64,000 nucleotides of DNA from Alistipes megaguti (lineage in GTDB: Bacteria > Bacteroidota > Bacteroidia > Bacteroidales > Rikenellaceae). The notes under the pieces are model-generated. The model had not been told where the DNA came from and did not search any database. It saw only the letters and a program-made list of their open reading frames with translations. A program made the position numbers and the translations under genes. Location: NCBI RefSeq assembly GCF_900604385.1, contig NZ_LR027382.1, positions 186,001 to 250,000 of the forward strand, in the 5' to 3' direction. Shown here one piece after another: positions 1 through 8,765 of the stretch. Numbering within the stretch: position 1 is the first letter of the stretch; each line of letters opens with the position of its first letter.

Positions 1-1589
1 TTCTTGCCCGGCTCGATGCGCGCCAGCTGCGTCATCAGACCATTCATCACGTAGTTGGCATAACCGGCCTTCGCCACGTCGAACGACGGAACGAGCCCCA
101 GTTCGACGAGCTTCTCATCGCCCAGGTAGTAGAGGCCGAACAGATCGGCACGCGCCTCCTCGAGCGTCGAGCCGTAGCTGCGCAGCTCGGAGCCCGTCAC
201 ACCCGGTGCCAGCTGGCCCGAGCCGTGGCCCAGGCACTCGTGCAGGTCGGTATGCAGGTCGTCGGCCAGTTTGCCGTACTTGTCCATCCGCTCGCGGTCC
301 TCGGCCCGCAGCACGAACTCCTCGTTGAAGCCGTTACCGTGTGCCGCCTGGTCGTAGGCGTAGGTGATGTTGTCGATCGTTACGGATTTCGAGCCATACT
401 CCTTGCGGATCCAGTCGGCATTCGGCAAGTTGATACCGATGGGCGTCGAGGGGTAGCAGTCACCACCCAGCATCGCCACCGTAATGACCTTGGCCGAGAC
501 GCCCTTGACCTTTGCCTTGCGGTACTGCGGATCAACGGGCGAGTGGTCCTCGAACCACTGCGCGTTCGACGAGATGGCCTCCGTGCGGTGGCAGGCCGCC
601 GAATCGACGAAATTCACGTTGGCCTCCCACGACGCCTTGAAGCCCAGCGGGTCGCCGTAGGTCTCGATGAAGCCGTTGACGAAATCGACGTTCGAAACCG
701 TATCGCGCACCCAGCCGATGTTGTAGCGGTCGAACTCCTTCAGGTCACCCGTGCGGTAGTAGGCGATCAGCGCCGCGATGTTCGACTTCTGCGGCTCGCG
801 GGCTACGGCCTCGGCCTTCTCCAGCCAGTAGACGATCCGCTCGATGGCCGCCGAATACATGCCGCCGACCATCCACGTCCGCTCGAAGAGTTTCCCCTCG
901 TCGTCCTTCGTCAGCTGGCTGTTCAGACCGTAGGAGACCGGTTCGGGATCCGCGGCATCGGCCGCCGCCATCCCGGCGTAGAAACTCTCGGCCTCGGCCT
1001 GCGAAACACCCTTATAATAGTTGCTCGACGAGGTGAGCAGCAGATCGTCGCCCGCACGCTGGTTCAACCGCGTGGGATACATCGACGGATCGAAGATCGC
1101 CAGGCAGACATCCCGCCGCAGAGCGTTCAGCTCGCCGAACTTCTCCTCGGGGATCGTCTCGATGACGTCCAGCAGGTAGCCCTCCGAGAATTCGGGCGTG
1201 AACTTGTCGTTCGAATAGTGATGGTGGATGCCGTTGGCGAACCAGACTTTCTTGAGGTACTTCTCCAGCGCCTTCCACTCGGGCGTCGTACGGTCACCGG
1301 CGTAGTTCTCGTAGACCACCTCGAGGGTCCGCCGCACCGGCAGGTTCATCACGCAGTTCTGGTCGAAGAGAATGTCCCGACCGCACTTGGCCGCCTCCGA
1401 AAGGTAGTAGATCAGCTCCTTCTGCTCGAGCGGAAGCGTCTCGAAGCCCGGAACTTCATAACGAATGACCTTGATGTCGTCGAAACGGTCGACGATCCAC
1501 GGTGCGGCAGCCTTCTGCGAGGCGTCGCCGCACGAGGTCATGACGGGTAGAACAACTGTCATGGATGCAATGGTAAAAAGCCTTTTCAT
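1..1589 (-). CDS. M49-family (DPP III-type) metallopeptidase lipoprotein, 3' end outside the window
   Basis: Zinc dipeptidyl-peptidase of family M49, predicted to release dipeptides from peptide N-termini. The reading frame starts at the ATG whose first base is 1589 and runs off the left edge after about 529 codons (the family is usually about 650-700). The zinc motif HECLGH lies at residues 450-455 (HExxGH with the extra residue typical of M49), followed by EEARAD at 477-482, the third zinc ligand region. The N-terminus is a lipoprotein signal with Cys20 in the context MTSC, so the protein is probably anchored outside the inner membrane, unlike cytosolic eukaryotic DPP III. It is divergent from panC with a 148 bp spacer. 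The family call is firm; the cellular location is inferred from the lipobox. Confidence 0.93.
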   Translation of the reverse strand, partial: MKRLFTIASMTVVLPVMTSCGDASQKAAAPWIVDRFDDIKVIRYEVPGFETLPLEQKELIYYLSEAAKCGRDILFDQNCVMNLPVRRTLEVVYENYAGDRTTPEWKALEKYLKKVWFANGIHHHYSNDKFTPEFSEGYLLDVIETIPEEKFGELNALRRDVCLAIFDPSMYPTRLNQRAGDDLLLTSSSNYYKGVSQAEAESFYAGMAAADAADPEPVSYGLNSQLTKDDEGKLFERTWMVGGMYSAAIERIVYWLEKAEAVAREPQKSNIAALIAYYRTGDLKEFDRYNIGWVRDTVSNVDFVNGFIETYGDPLGFKASWEANVNFVDSAACHRTEAISSNAQWFEDHSPVDPQYRKAKVKGVSAKVITVAMLGGDCYPSTPIGINLPNADWIRKEYGSKSVTIDNITYAYDQAAHGNGFNEEFVLRAEDRERMDKYGKLADDLHTDLHECLGHGSGQLAPGVTGSELRSYGSTLEEARADLFGLYYLGDEKLVELGLVPSFDVAKAGYANYVMNGLMTQLARIEPGK

Positions 1590-1613
1590 GCGCTATATGG
1601 CGTTAGTTTCCGC

Positions 1614-1621
1614 CAAAGATA
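1614..1621 (-). promoter_or_regulatory. -7 element (TATCTTTG) for the M49 peptidase
   Basis: The minus strand reads TATCTTTG 24 nt upstream of the peptidase start, matching the Bacteroidota -7 consensus TAnnTTTG. No clear -33 TTTG is seen at 19-21 nt. Confidence 0.6.
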
Positions 1622-1665
1622 GTGCATTTTTTGAAATTTTCCTTCGTTATGTCTGCGGGAATTTC

Positions 1666-1673
1666 TACCTTTG
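1666..1673 (+). promoter_or_regulatory. -7 element (TACCTTTG) for panC-panD
   Basis: TACCTTTG fits TAnnTTTG and lies 64 nt upstream of the panC ATG. This supports the start at 1738 rather than an earlier in-frame codon, because longer versions of the ORF would begin upstream of the promoter. The -33 element is weak. Confidence 0.6.
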
Positions 1674-1737
1674 CCCCGCAATCCGTTTCAGAGTGAAACG
1701 AATTCATTTTCTGAGTGAGACCATTCATTCGAAAGAG

Positions 1738-2574
1738 ATGAAAGTATTTACCAGTGTCAAAGAGCTTCGCGCCGAACTCGATCGCACGGAGCAGGCCGGG
1801 ATCGGATTCGTTCCCACGATGGGTGCCCTCCACGCAGGTCACCGCTCGCTGGTCGAACGAGCCCGGCGTGAAAACAAGACCGTTGTCGTCAGCGTTTTCG
1901 TCAACCCCACGCAGTTCAACGACAAAAACGATCTGAAACACTACCCCCGCACCCCGGAGGCCGACGAGGCGCTGCTGCGCGACGCAGGCGCCGACTTCGT
2001 CCTGATGCCCTCGGTCGAGGAGATCTATCCCGAACCCGATACCCGCCAGTTCGATTTCGGTCAGATCGACAAGGTCATGGAGGGCGCCACGCGTCCCGGA
2101 CACTTCAACGGCGTGGCCCAGGTCGTCAGCCGCCTTTTCGACATCGTACGCCCGACCCGCGCCTACTTCGGCGAAAAGGACTTCCAGCAGATCGCCGTCA
2201 TCCGCGCCATGGTCGAGCAGCTCCGTCTGCCCGTTCAGATCGTCGAGTGCCCCATCGTCCGCGGTGAGGACGGACTGGCCCTCTCGTCGCGCAACCAGCT
2301 GCTCGATGCCCCCCACCGCGCCGCGGCCCCCCATATCTACGCCACGCTCCGCAAGGCCGTCGAGATGTCGAAGACGCTCGACCCCCAGGCCCTCAAGGAG
2401 TGGGTCGTGCATGAGGTCGAGAGCAATCCCCTGCTCAAGGTCATCTACTACCAGTCGGTCGACGCCCGCACGATGCAGGAGGTCCACAGCTGGAACGACT
2501 GCGACCGCATTCAGGGCTGCATCGCCGTACAGGCCGGTGATATCCGTTTAATCGACAACATCCGTATCCGATAA
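1738..2574 (+). CDS. panC: Pantothenate synthetase
   Basis: Condenses D-pantoate with beta-alanine, using ATP, to give pantothenate for coenzyme A. The predicted protein has 278 aa, normal for the family. TMGALHAGH at residues 27-35 is the HIGH-like nucleotide motif, and VFVNPTQF follows. The start MKVFTSV was chosen because the longer upstream frame crosses the promoter and has no family similarity. The stop codon TAA overlaps the ATG of panD by one base, so the last two enzymes of pantothenate supply are translationally coupled. Confidence 0.97.
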   Translation: MKVFTSVKELRAELDRTEQAGIGFVPTMGALHAGHRSLVERARRENKTVVVSVFVNPTQFNDKNDLKHYPRTPEADEALLRDAGADFVLMPSVEEIYPEPDTRQFDFGQIDKVMEGATRPGHFNGVAQVVSRLFDIVRPTRAYFGEKDFQQIAVIRAMVEQLRLPVQIVECPIVRGEDGLALSSRNQLLDAPHRAAAPHIYATLRKAVEMSKTLDPQALKEWVVHEVESNPLLKVIYYQSVDARTMQEVHSWNDCDRIQGCIAVQAGDIRLIDNIRIR

Positions 2575-2933
2575 TGAAATTCCAGATCGAAGTCATCAAA
2601 TCGAAGATCCACCGTGTGACGGTCACGCAGGCCGATCTCAACTACGTGGGCAGTATCACCATCGACGAGGCGCTGCTCGAGGCCGCCAACATGATCGAGG
2701 GTGAAAAGGTCCAGATCATGGACAACAACAACGGCGAACGATTCGAAACCTACATCATCAAGGGCCCCCGCAACAGCGGCTGCATCTGCCTGAACGGCGC
2801 CGCAGCCCGCCGCGTACAGGTCGGCGACATCATCATCATCGCCTCCTACGCCCTGATGGATTTCGAGGATGCCAAGCAGTTCCGTCCCTGGGTCATCTTC
2901 CCCGACACGGCAACCAACCGGCTCGTCGAATAG
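2574..2933 (+). CDS. panD: Aspartate 1-decarboxylase proenzyme
   Basis: Makes beta-alanine from L-aspartate, the second substrate of the adjacent PanC. The 119 aa protein contains NYVGSITID: self-cleavage between Gly26 and Ser27 would generate the pyruvoyl cofactor on the new N-terminal Ser27. The length and the following DEALLEAANM helix match the family. It overlaps panC by one nucleotide and is followed by a perfect terminator hairpin, so panC-panD forms a two-gene operon. Confidence 0.97.
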   Translation: MKFQIEVIKSKIHRVTVTQADLNYVGSITIDEALLEAANMIEGEKVQIMDNNNGERFETYIIKGPRNSGCICLNGAAARRVQVGDIIIIASYALMDFEDAKQFRPWVIFPDTATNRLVE

Positions 2934-2975
2934 TCCGACATACGGCAAAACGGACTCCAGCGCCGCCAAAATTCG

Positions 2976-3003
2976 AAAAATCTCCCTCGAATGGGAGATT
3001 TTT
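2976..3003 (+). terminator. Intrinsic terminator after panD
   Basis: A perfect 11 bp stem (AAAAATCTCCC at 2976-2986, GGGAGATTTTT at 2993-3003) with a 6 nt loop ends in a T run. It lies 42 nt after the panD stop and its symmetry allows it to work on either strand. Confidence 0.85.
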
Positions 3004-3016
3004 CCATTTTTAGTCC

Positions 3017-3024
3017 TATCTTTG
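3017..3024 (+). promoter_or_regulatory. -7 element (TATCTTTG) for the DUF456-M16 unit
   Basis: TATCTTTG, 27 nt before the DUF456 ATG and just after the panD terminator. No good -33 box is visible. Confidence 0.55.
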
Positions 3025-3051
3025 TCTCCATCGGACTACCCGCCTCCTACC

Positions 3052-3564
3052 ATGGATATTACCTTGTCGATAAGCGCCTTCGTACTGGCCATCCTGGGCA
3101 TCGCCGGATGTATCGTCCCAGCCCTGCCGGGAACCATCCTCTCCTACGCGGGGCTGCTCTGCGCCTACTTCACCTCCTGGTCGCAGATGGGGGCCGCCGC
3201 CATCTGGATCTGGCTCGCCGTCTGCGTGGCCGTCAGCGCGGCCGACTACTTCCTCCCCGCCTGGATGACCAAACGTTTCGGCGGTTCGCGCGCCGGATCG
3301 ATCGGCGCCACGGTCGGCATCTTTGTCGGATTCTTCCTCCTGCCCCCCATCGGGATCATCCTCGGCCCCTTCCTCGGCGCCGTCGTCGGCGAGCTGATCA
3401 ACGACCGCCGGGACTTCGCCAAGGCACTGGTCGTCGGCTGCGGGTCGTTCCTCTCGTTCATCGTCGGAACCGGGCTGAAGCTCATCGCCTCGATCGGCAT
3501 CTTCATCCATATCCTGGTCGACACGTGGCCCACGCTGCGAAACTGGGTTGCTAACGTTTTCTAA
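3052..3564 (+). CDS. DUF456 family membrane protein
   Basis: A 170 aa integral membrane protein with about five hydrophobic segments (roughly residues 4-22, 25-45, 50-70, 85-115 and 125-160). Glycine-rich stretches such as GATVGIFVGFFLLPPIGIILGP are typical of DUF456. No enzymatic role is established for the family. The start MDITLSIS is taken because it directly follows a promoter; upstream in-frame codons overlap the panD terminator. It sits 10 nt upstream of the M16 peptidase, so the two are probably co-transcribed. Confidence 0.85.
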   Translation: MDITLSISAFVLAILGIAGCIVPALPGTILSYAGLLCAYFTSWSQMGAAAIWIWLAVCVAVSAADYFLPAWMTKRFGGSRAGSIGATVGIFVGFFLLPPIGIILGPFLGAVVGELINDRRDFAKALVVGCGSFLSFIVGTGLKLIASIGIFIHILVDTWPTLRNWVANVF

Positions 3565-3574
3565 ATCAAATATT

Positions 3575-6475
3575 ATGAAAAAACTACTGGCTCTGACCGT
3601 CGTCATCCTGACGCTGCTCGCCGCGTCGTGCAGCAAGTACAAGTACGAAACGGTCGAAGGAGATCCGATGAACACCCGGATCTACACCCTCCCCAACGGT
3701 CTGAAGGTCTACATGAGCGTCAACAAGGAGACGCCCCGTATCCAGACCTACATCGCCGTGCGCGTCGGCGGCAAGAACGACCCCGCCGAAACCACCGGTC
3801 TGGCCCACTACTTCGAACACCTCATGTTCAAGGGCACGCCCAACTTCGGAACCTCGGACTACGCCGCCGAGAAGCCGATGCTCGACGAGATCGAACAGCT
3901 CTTCGAGGTCTACCGCCAGACCGAGAACGAAGTCGAACGGGAGACCATCTACCGCCGCATCGACTCGATCAGCTACGAAGCCTCGAAACTCGCCATCCCG
4001 AACGAGTACGACAAGTTGATGGCCGCCATCGGCGCCAACGGAACCAACGCCTACACGTCGCAGGATATGACCGTCTACGTCGAGGATATCCCCTCGAACG
4101 AGGTCGAAAACTGGGCGAAGATCGAGGCCGACCGCTTCCGCAACCCCGTGATCCGCGGCTTCCACACCGAGCTGGAGACCATCTACGAGGAGAAGAACAT
4201 GTCCCTGACGAAGGATAACCGCAAGGTCTGGGAGGCGCTCGATGCCGCATTGTTCCCCCACCATCCCTACGGTACGCAGACCGTGCTCGGTACGCAGGAG
4301 CACCTGAAGAACCCCTCGATCACCAACGTCAAGAATTACCACAAGACCTACTACGTCCCGAACAACATGGCGATCTGTCTGTCGGGTGATCTGAATCCAG
4401 ACGAGGTGATCGCCACCATCGACAAGTACTTCGGCGACATGCAGCCCAACGAGAATCTGCCCAAGCTGGAGTTCCAGCCCGAAGAGCCCATTACGGAACC
4501 CATCGTGCGCGAGGTCTACGGGATGGAGGCGGCCAACGTCCTGATGGGTTGGCGGCTGCCGGGCACGTCGTCCGACCCGAACGACGTGGCCCAGATTGCC
4601 AGCGCCATTCTCAACAACGGACAGGCCGGCCTGATCGACCTGGATCTCAACCAGCAGCAGAAGGTCCTCTCCGCTTACGGCGGCTACTCGAGCCAGCCCG
4701 ACTACAGCTCCTTCCTGCTCGGCGGAAGCCCCAAGGCCGGACAGTCGCTCGAAGAGGTCCGCGACCTGCTGCTGGGCGAAGTGGCCAAGCTCCGCTCGGG
4801 CGATTTCGACGAGGAGCTCATCCAGGCCTCGATCAACAACTTCAAGCTCTACATGATGCGCGCCTTTGAGAACAACGACTCGCGCGCCGACATGTACGTA
4901 CAGTCGTTCATCGCCGGGACCGACTGGGCCGACGAGGTGGCACAACTCGACCGCATGGCCCGGATCACCAAGCAGGACGTCGTCGACTGGGCCAACAAGT
5001 ACCTCGGCCCCGAAAGCTATGCCATCGTCTACAAGCGTGAGGGCGAGGACAAGAGCGTACAGAAGATCGCCGCCCCGAAGATCACCCCCATCGTCACGAA
5101 CCGTGACAAGCAGAGCGCCTTCCTGACCGAGATCCAGAATACCCCCGTGAAGCCCATCGAGCCGGTATTCGTCGACTATCAGAAGGAGATGTCGCAGTTC
5201 GACCTGCGCGAGGGAATCCACGTCCTCTACAAGAAGAACGAGTTGAACGATATCTTCGAACTGCAGTATGTCTTCAACAAGGGAACCGAGAACGATCCCG
5301 CCCTCGGACTGGCCTTCGACTACCTGAGCTACCTCGGAACCGAAGCCATGTCGGCCGAGCAGATCGCCTCAGAGATGTACGACATCGCCTGCTCCTTCAA
5401 GATGTACGCCGGCGGCAACCTGAGCACCATCACGATCGCTGGTCTGAGCGAAAACATGCCCAAGGCCATACAGATCGTCGAGGGGCTGATCGCCGGTGCC
5501 GAGGCCGACGAGGCCATCCTCGAGAACCTCAAGCAGGACATGATCAAGTCGCGCGCCGACGCCAAACTCAGCCAGTCGAAGAACTTCGCCGCCCTGCAGC
5601 GCTACATGTTCTACGGCAAGGAGTACATCCGCCGCACGACGCTGACCAACGAACAGTTGCAGGCCCTCAGCTCGGAGGAACTCATCGCCAGCGTTCAGGA
5701 GCTGTTGAACAAGAGCCACGAGATCCACTACTACGGCCCGATGACCGAGCCCGACACCAAAAAATGTCTGGCCGACTACCACAAGGCGGCCGACGTACTC
5801 GAGCCTCTCGAGGAGAACCACGCGCAGATGCTGCGTACGGACAAGAGCAGCGTCGTGCTGGCCCAGTACGATGCCAACCAGCTCTACTACCTGCAGTACT
5901 CGAACCGCGGCGAGGCCTTCGACGTGAAGACCGATCCCGAGATCACGCTCTACAATGAATATTTCGGCGGCAGCATGAACTCGATCTGCTTCCAGGAGAT
6001 GCGCGAAGCCCGCGGTCTGGCCTACACGGCCCAGGCTTTCCTCTCGACGCCCGCTTTCGCCGACGCGAGCTACAACTACATCGCCTTCATCGCCACGCAG
6101 AACGACAAGATGAAGACCGCCATCGAGGCCTTCGACGAGATCATCAACCAGATGCCCGAATCGCAGGCCGCCTTCCAGATCGCCAAGGACGCCATCCTGA
6201 CCCGTCTGCGCACCGATCGCACCACGGGGGGCCATGTGCTGAACTCCTACGTTGCCCTGCGCCGTCTGGGACTTACGGAGGACCGCAACCGGCAGATCTT
6301 CGAGAAGGTGCAGTCGATGACGCTCGACGACGTGAAGGCTGCCCAGCAGAAGTGGGTCAAGGATCGCCCCTACACCTACGGCATTCTGGGCAACATTCAG
6401 GATCTCGACCTGAACTTCCTCAAGACGCTCGGCCCCATCACCACCGTTTCGCAGGAGGAGCTCTTCGGATATTGA
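3575..6475 (+). CDS. M16 family zinc peptidase lipoprotein
   Basis: A two-half pitrilysin-type peptidase of 966 aa. The N-terminal half carries the inverted zinc motif HYFEH at residues 78-82 (HxxEH) and a downstream ELETIYEEKN region for the third ligand. The C-terminal half lacks the motif and should serve as the paired chamber domain. The signal MKKLLALTVVILTLLAASC has a lipobox Cys19, so it is probably a periplasmic or surface lipoprotein degrading peptides. The first in-frame ATG at 3548 was rejected because it lies inside the DUF456 gene and delays the signal peptide. Confidence 0.95.
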   Translation: MKKLLALTVVILTLLAASCSKYKYETVEGDPMNTRIYTLPNGLKVYMSVNKETPRIQTYIAVRVGGKNDPAETTGLAHYFEHLMFKGTPNFGTSDYAAEKPMLDEIEQLFEVYRQTENEVERETIYRRIDSISYEASKLAIPNEYDKLMAAIGANGTNAYTSQDMTVYVEDIPSNEVENWAKIEADRFRNPVIRGFHTELETIYEEKNMSLTKDNRKVWEALDAALFPHHPYGTQTVLGTQEHLKNPSITNVKNYHKTYYVPNNMAICLSGDLNPDEVIATIDKYFGDMQPNENLPKLEFQPEEPITEPIVREVYGMEAANVLMGWRLPGTSSDPNDVAQIASAILNNGQAGLIDLDLNQQQKVLSAYGGYSSQPDYSSFLLGGSPKAGQSLEEVRDLLLGEVAKLRSGDFDEELIQASINNFKLYMMRAFENNDSRADMYVQSFIAGTDWADEVAQLDRMARITKQDVVDWANKYLGPESYAIVYKREGEDKSVQKIAAPKITPIVTNRDKQSAFLTEIQNTPVKPIEPVFVDYQKEMSQFDLREGIHVLYKKNELNDIFELQYVFNKGTENDPALGLAFDYLSYLGTEAMSAEQIASEMYDIACSFKMYAGGNLSTITIAGLSENMPKAIQIVEGLIAGAEADEAILENLKQDMIKSRADAKLSQSKNFAALQRYMFYGKEYIRRTTLTNEQLQALSSEELIASVQELLNKSHEIHYYGPMTEPDTKKCLADYHKAADVLEPLEENHAQMLRTDKSSVVLAQYDANQLYYLQYSNRGEAFDVKTDPEITLYNEYFGGSMNSICFQEMREARGLAYTAQAFLSTPAFADASYNYIAFIATQNDKMKTAIEAFDEIINQMPESQAAFQIAKDAILTRLRTDRTTGGHVLNSYVALRRLGLTEDRNRQIFEKVQSMTLDDVKAAQQKWVKDRPYTYGILGNIQDLDLNFLKTLGPITTVSQEELFGY

Positions 6476-6546
6476 TCCGCAGGGCATCATTCCGACGGCC
6501 GGCACCAAACCGCCCCGTCACCGACCATTCGGCATCCGCCGTACAA

Positions 6547-6582
6547 AAAACGCCCCGACCGCTCATTCGGTCGGGGCGTTTT
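6547..6582. terminator. Bidirectional terminator between the M16 gene and lacI
   Basis: A perfect 15 bp stem (AAAACGCCCCGACCG at 6547-6561 and its complement at 6568-6582) with loop ctcatt. A and T tracts on both sides suit the two convergent genes. Confidence 0.93.
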
Positions 6583-6608
6583 GCGTGGGGTGGTTCCCAC
6601 GGTCCGGC

Positions 6609-7625
6609 TCACGGCTCATGCAGGGAGCGGACCGAGTCCCGGACAATCAGACTCGGCGGCAGCAGAATCTGGGCTCGTCCCGGATCCTGCTTCCGGAGAA
6701 TCTGAAACAACATCTTGACGGCCAGAATCCCCATCTCCTCAATCGGCTGATTGACGCGCGTAATGGCCGGCGAAAGAAAATCCAGGTAGGTATAGTTGTC
6801 AAACGAGATGACCGACAGATCGTCCGGAATCCTCAAACCCGACTCCGAAGCCGCCTTGATCGTACCCAGGAGAATCGTGTTGCTCAAGGCAAAGATCGCC
6901 GTCGGCGGTTCCGCCCGGGCAAAGGCAAGCTTCGCCTCGACGTAACCGTTCTGGATCGTAAAGTCGGTTCCCGAGACTCGCGCCTGATCCTCCAGTCCGT
7001 ACGACTGCAGCGCCGCCCGATAACCGCGCACCCGCTCGATGGTCGTAATGGACGAGGGGGGACCCTGAATACAGCAGATCCGGCGGTGCCCCATCTCCAG
7101 AAGCATCCGCGTCGCATTGTAACTGCCCAGGTAGTTGTCGGTCGACACGTACGGAAGTGTCGTATCGGAGAAATAACGGTCGATCAACACAATCGGTGTC
7201 CGCTGGGCCACCTGCTCAAGCATCCGCGAATCGCCTCCGCACGGGACCACAATGATCCCGTCGATATTCCGACTCATCAGCGAATCGATCCCCTCCTGCT
7301 CGTCCCGCTCGTTCTCCATCGAATCGATCAGAATCACCGTATAGTGATACAGCCGCGCCTCGTGAATGATGACGTTGGCAATATTGGCGAAAAAGGGGTT
7401 GTCAATGCTCGGGACGACCAGTCCGATCGTATTTGTGCGCCTCGTTCGCAGACTTTGCGCAGTCAGATTGGGCTGATAGTTGCATTTTCGGGCCTCCTCC
7501 GTGATGATTTCGACCGTTTTTGCTCCTATCCGGTATTTTTGCGCCTTTCCATTCAGCACCCGAGACACCGTAGATATGGAAAAACCCGTCCTCTCGGCAA
7601 TCGTTATAAGTGTCTCCTTTTGCAT
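6609..7625 (-). CDS. LacI family transcriptional regulator
   Basis: A 338 aa repressor. The N-terminal helix-turn-helix (TLITIAERTGFSISTVSRVLNGK, residues about 5-27) is followed by a periplasmic-binding-protein-like sugar-sensing core (TNTIGLVVPSIDNPFFANIA onward). It is divergent from the ribokinase-led operon, whose promoter holds a LacI-type palindrome at 7711-7730, so it is the likely repressor. The inducer is unknown; ribose or a ribosyl derivative is inferred from the target genes. Its own promoter is also recognisable. Confidence 0.92.
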   Translation of the reverse strand: MQKETLITIAERTGFSISTVSRVLNGKAQKYRIGAKTVEIITEEARKCNYQPNLTAQSLRTRRTNTIGLVVPSIDNPFFANIANVIIHEARLYHYTVILIDSMENERDEQEGIDSLMSRNIDGIIVVPCGGDSRMLEQVAQRTPIVLIDRYFSDTTLPYVSTDNYLGSYNATRMLLEMGHRRICCIQGPPSSITTIERVRGYRAALQSYGLEDQARVSGTDFTIQNGYVEAKLAFARAEPPTAIFALSNTILLGTIKAASESGLRIPDDLSVISFDNYTYLDFLSPAITRVNQPIEEMGILAVKMLFQILRKQDPGRAQILLPPSLIVRDSVRSLHEP

Positions 7626-7645
7626 AATCCAGTAAATTTTCTCTA

Positions 7646-7676
7646 CAAAGATATTTTTTTTGAAAAAACATTCAAA
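7646..7676 (-). promoter_or_regulatory. Promoter of the LacI-family gene
   Basis: On the minus strand TTTG (7676-7673) is followed after 19 nt by TATCTTTG (7653-7646). This is a full match to the Bacteroidota consensus, 20 nt upstream of the start codon. Confidence 0.8.
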
Positions 7677-7680
7677 ATAA

Positions 7681-7713
7681 TTTGATAATTCGGAATATTT
7701 TTATTTATATTTG
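7681..7713 (+). promoter_or_regulatory. Promoter of the rbsK-led operon
   Basis: TTTG at 7681-7684, a 21 nt spacer, then TATATTTG at 7706-7713. It fits the consensus well and lies 70 nt before the ribokinase ATG. Its -7 box is overlapped by the LacI-type palindrome. Confidence 0.85.
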
Positions 7714-7730
7714 CACAAACGTTTGCGCAA
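7711..7730 (+). promoter_or_regulatory. LacI-type operator overlapping the -7 box and start point
   Basis: A 20 bp palindrome with a perfect core CAAACGTTTG at 7716-7725 and outer arms TTGC and GCAA; only one symmetric pair mismatches. It has the central CG expected of LacI-family operators. Binding here would block polymerase at the operon promoter. Confidence 0.8.
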
Positions 7731-7783
7731 GACGAGACCAACCACCTCCAGCAAACAGCCGCCGAACCTAAAACTTTTCCATC

Positions 7784-8722
7784 ATGAATCCCCACAAAAT
7801 TGTTGTCATCGGCAGCAGCAATACGGACATGGTCATCAAGTCCAGTAAACTGCCGGCTCCGGGAGAAACCGTCCTGGGCGGAACATTCCTCATGAACCCA
7901 GGTGGCAAAGGGGCCAATCAGGCCGTCGCCGCCGCCCGCCTGGGCGGAAACGTCACCTTCATCTGCAAAACCGGAAACGATCTGTTCGCAAACAGGGCCA
8001 CGGAAGGATATCGCCAGGAGGGTATCAATACGAAGTTCATCCTCCGCAACGATGAAGTACCCTCGGGAATCGCCCTGGTGACCGTCGACGAAGCCGGAGA
8101 AAACTGCATCGTCGTTGCTCCGGGGGCCAACGACACCCTCACCCCCGCGGATATCGAATACGCCCGGGACGAAATTACCTCGGCAAAGCTGCTCATCATG
8201 CAGCTCGAGATCCCGCTGGAAACCGTCGTTGCTGCAGCCCGAATCGCCCACCTGAACGGAGTCACGGTCATTCTGAACCCCGCCCCAGCTCCCTCCGCGC
8301 CGCTTCCCGACGAATTGCTCGCCATGATCGACATCCTGATCCCGAACCGCTGCGAAGCCGGAATTCTGGCCGGCATGAAGGTCTCCGACTGGGATTCGGC
8401 CGAAGAGGCCGCCCGAATACTCCATGGGCGGGGGACGAAGAACATCCTCATCACCCTCGGCTCGCTCGGATCCCTCTGCTACGACGGGGTCTCGTTCACC
8501 CGCATCGAGGCCTACAAGGTCCGGGCCGTCGACACCACCGCCGCCGGAGATACCTTCTGCGGCGCCCTGTGCGTCGCCCTCTCCGAGGGAGAGAATCTGA
8601 CCCGGGCCGCCCGCTTCGCTTCGCGGGTCGCCTCGATCTCGGTAACCCGACTCGGGGCCCAGAATTCGGTCCCCTATCGCAGGGAGATCGACGAAATGCA
8701 GGAGGCCGCCTGCATCGGTTAA
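7784..8722 (+). CDS. rbsK: Ribokinase (PfkB family)
   Basis: Phosphorylates D-ribose to ribose 5-phosphate in the cytoplasm. The 312 aa protein has the N-terminal PfkB signature NPGGKGANQAVAAARLGG (residues about 38-55) and the C-terminal DTTAAGDTF, with Asp256 as predicted catalytic base. IGSSNTDMVIKSSKLPAPGET resembles the ribokinase-type substrate loop. It is the first gene of the operon, directly downstream of the LacI-controlled promoter. Other PfkB sugars cannot be excluded, but the nucleoside hydrolase in the same operon supports ribose. Confidence 0.9.
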   Translation: MNPHKIVVIGSSNTDMVIKSSKLPAPGETVLGGTFLMNPGGKGANQAVAAARLGGNVTFICKTGNDLFANRATEGYRQEGINTKFILRNDEVPSGIALVTVDEAGENCIVVAPGANDTLTPADIEYARDEITSAKLLIMQLEIPLETVVAAARIAHLNGVTVILNPAPAPSAPLPDELLAMIDILIPNRCEAGILAGMKVSDWDSAEEAARILHGRGTKNILITLGSLGSLCYDGVSFTRIEAYKVRAVDTTAAGDTFCGALCVALSEGENLTRAARFASRVASISVTRLGAQNSVPYRREIDEMQEAACIG

Positions 8723-8765
8723 CGCTACTGAAAGAACCAAACTGAACCCTAAAACCCAAACTTCC

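Noticed and set aside
225..1550. A 441-codon plus-strand frame opposite the M49 peptidase.
   Set aside because: The minus-strand frame has the zinc motif and lipoprotein signal; the plus frame has no family features.
1465..1737. A longer PanC with 91 extra N-terminal residues.
   Set aside because: The extension overlaps the divergent peptidase gene and the panC promoter and is absent from the family.
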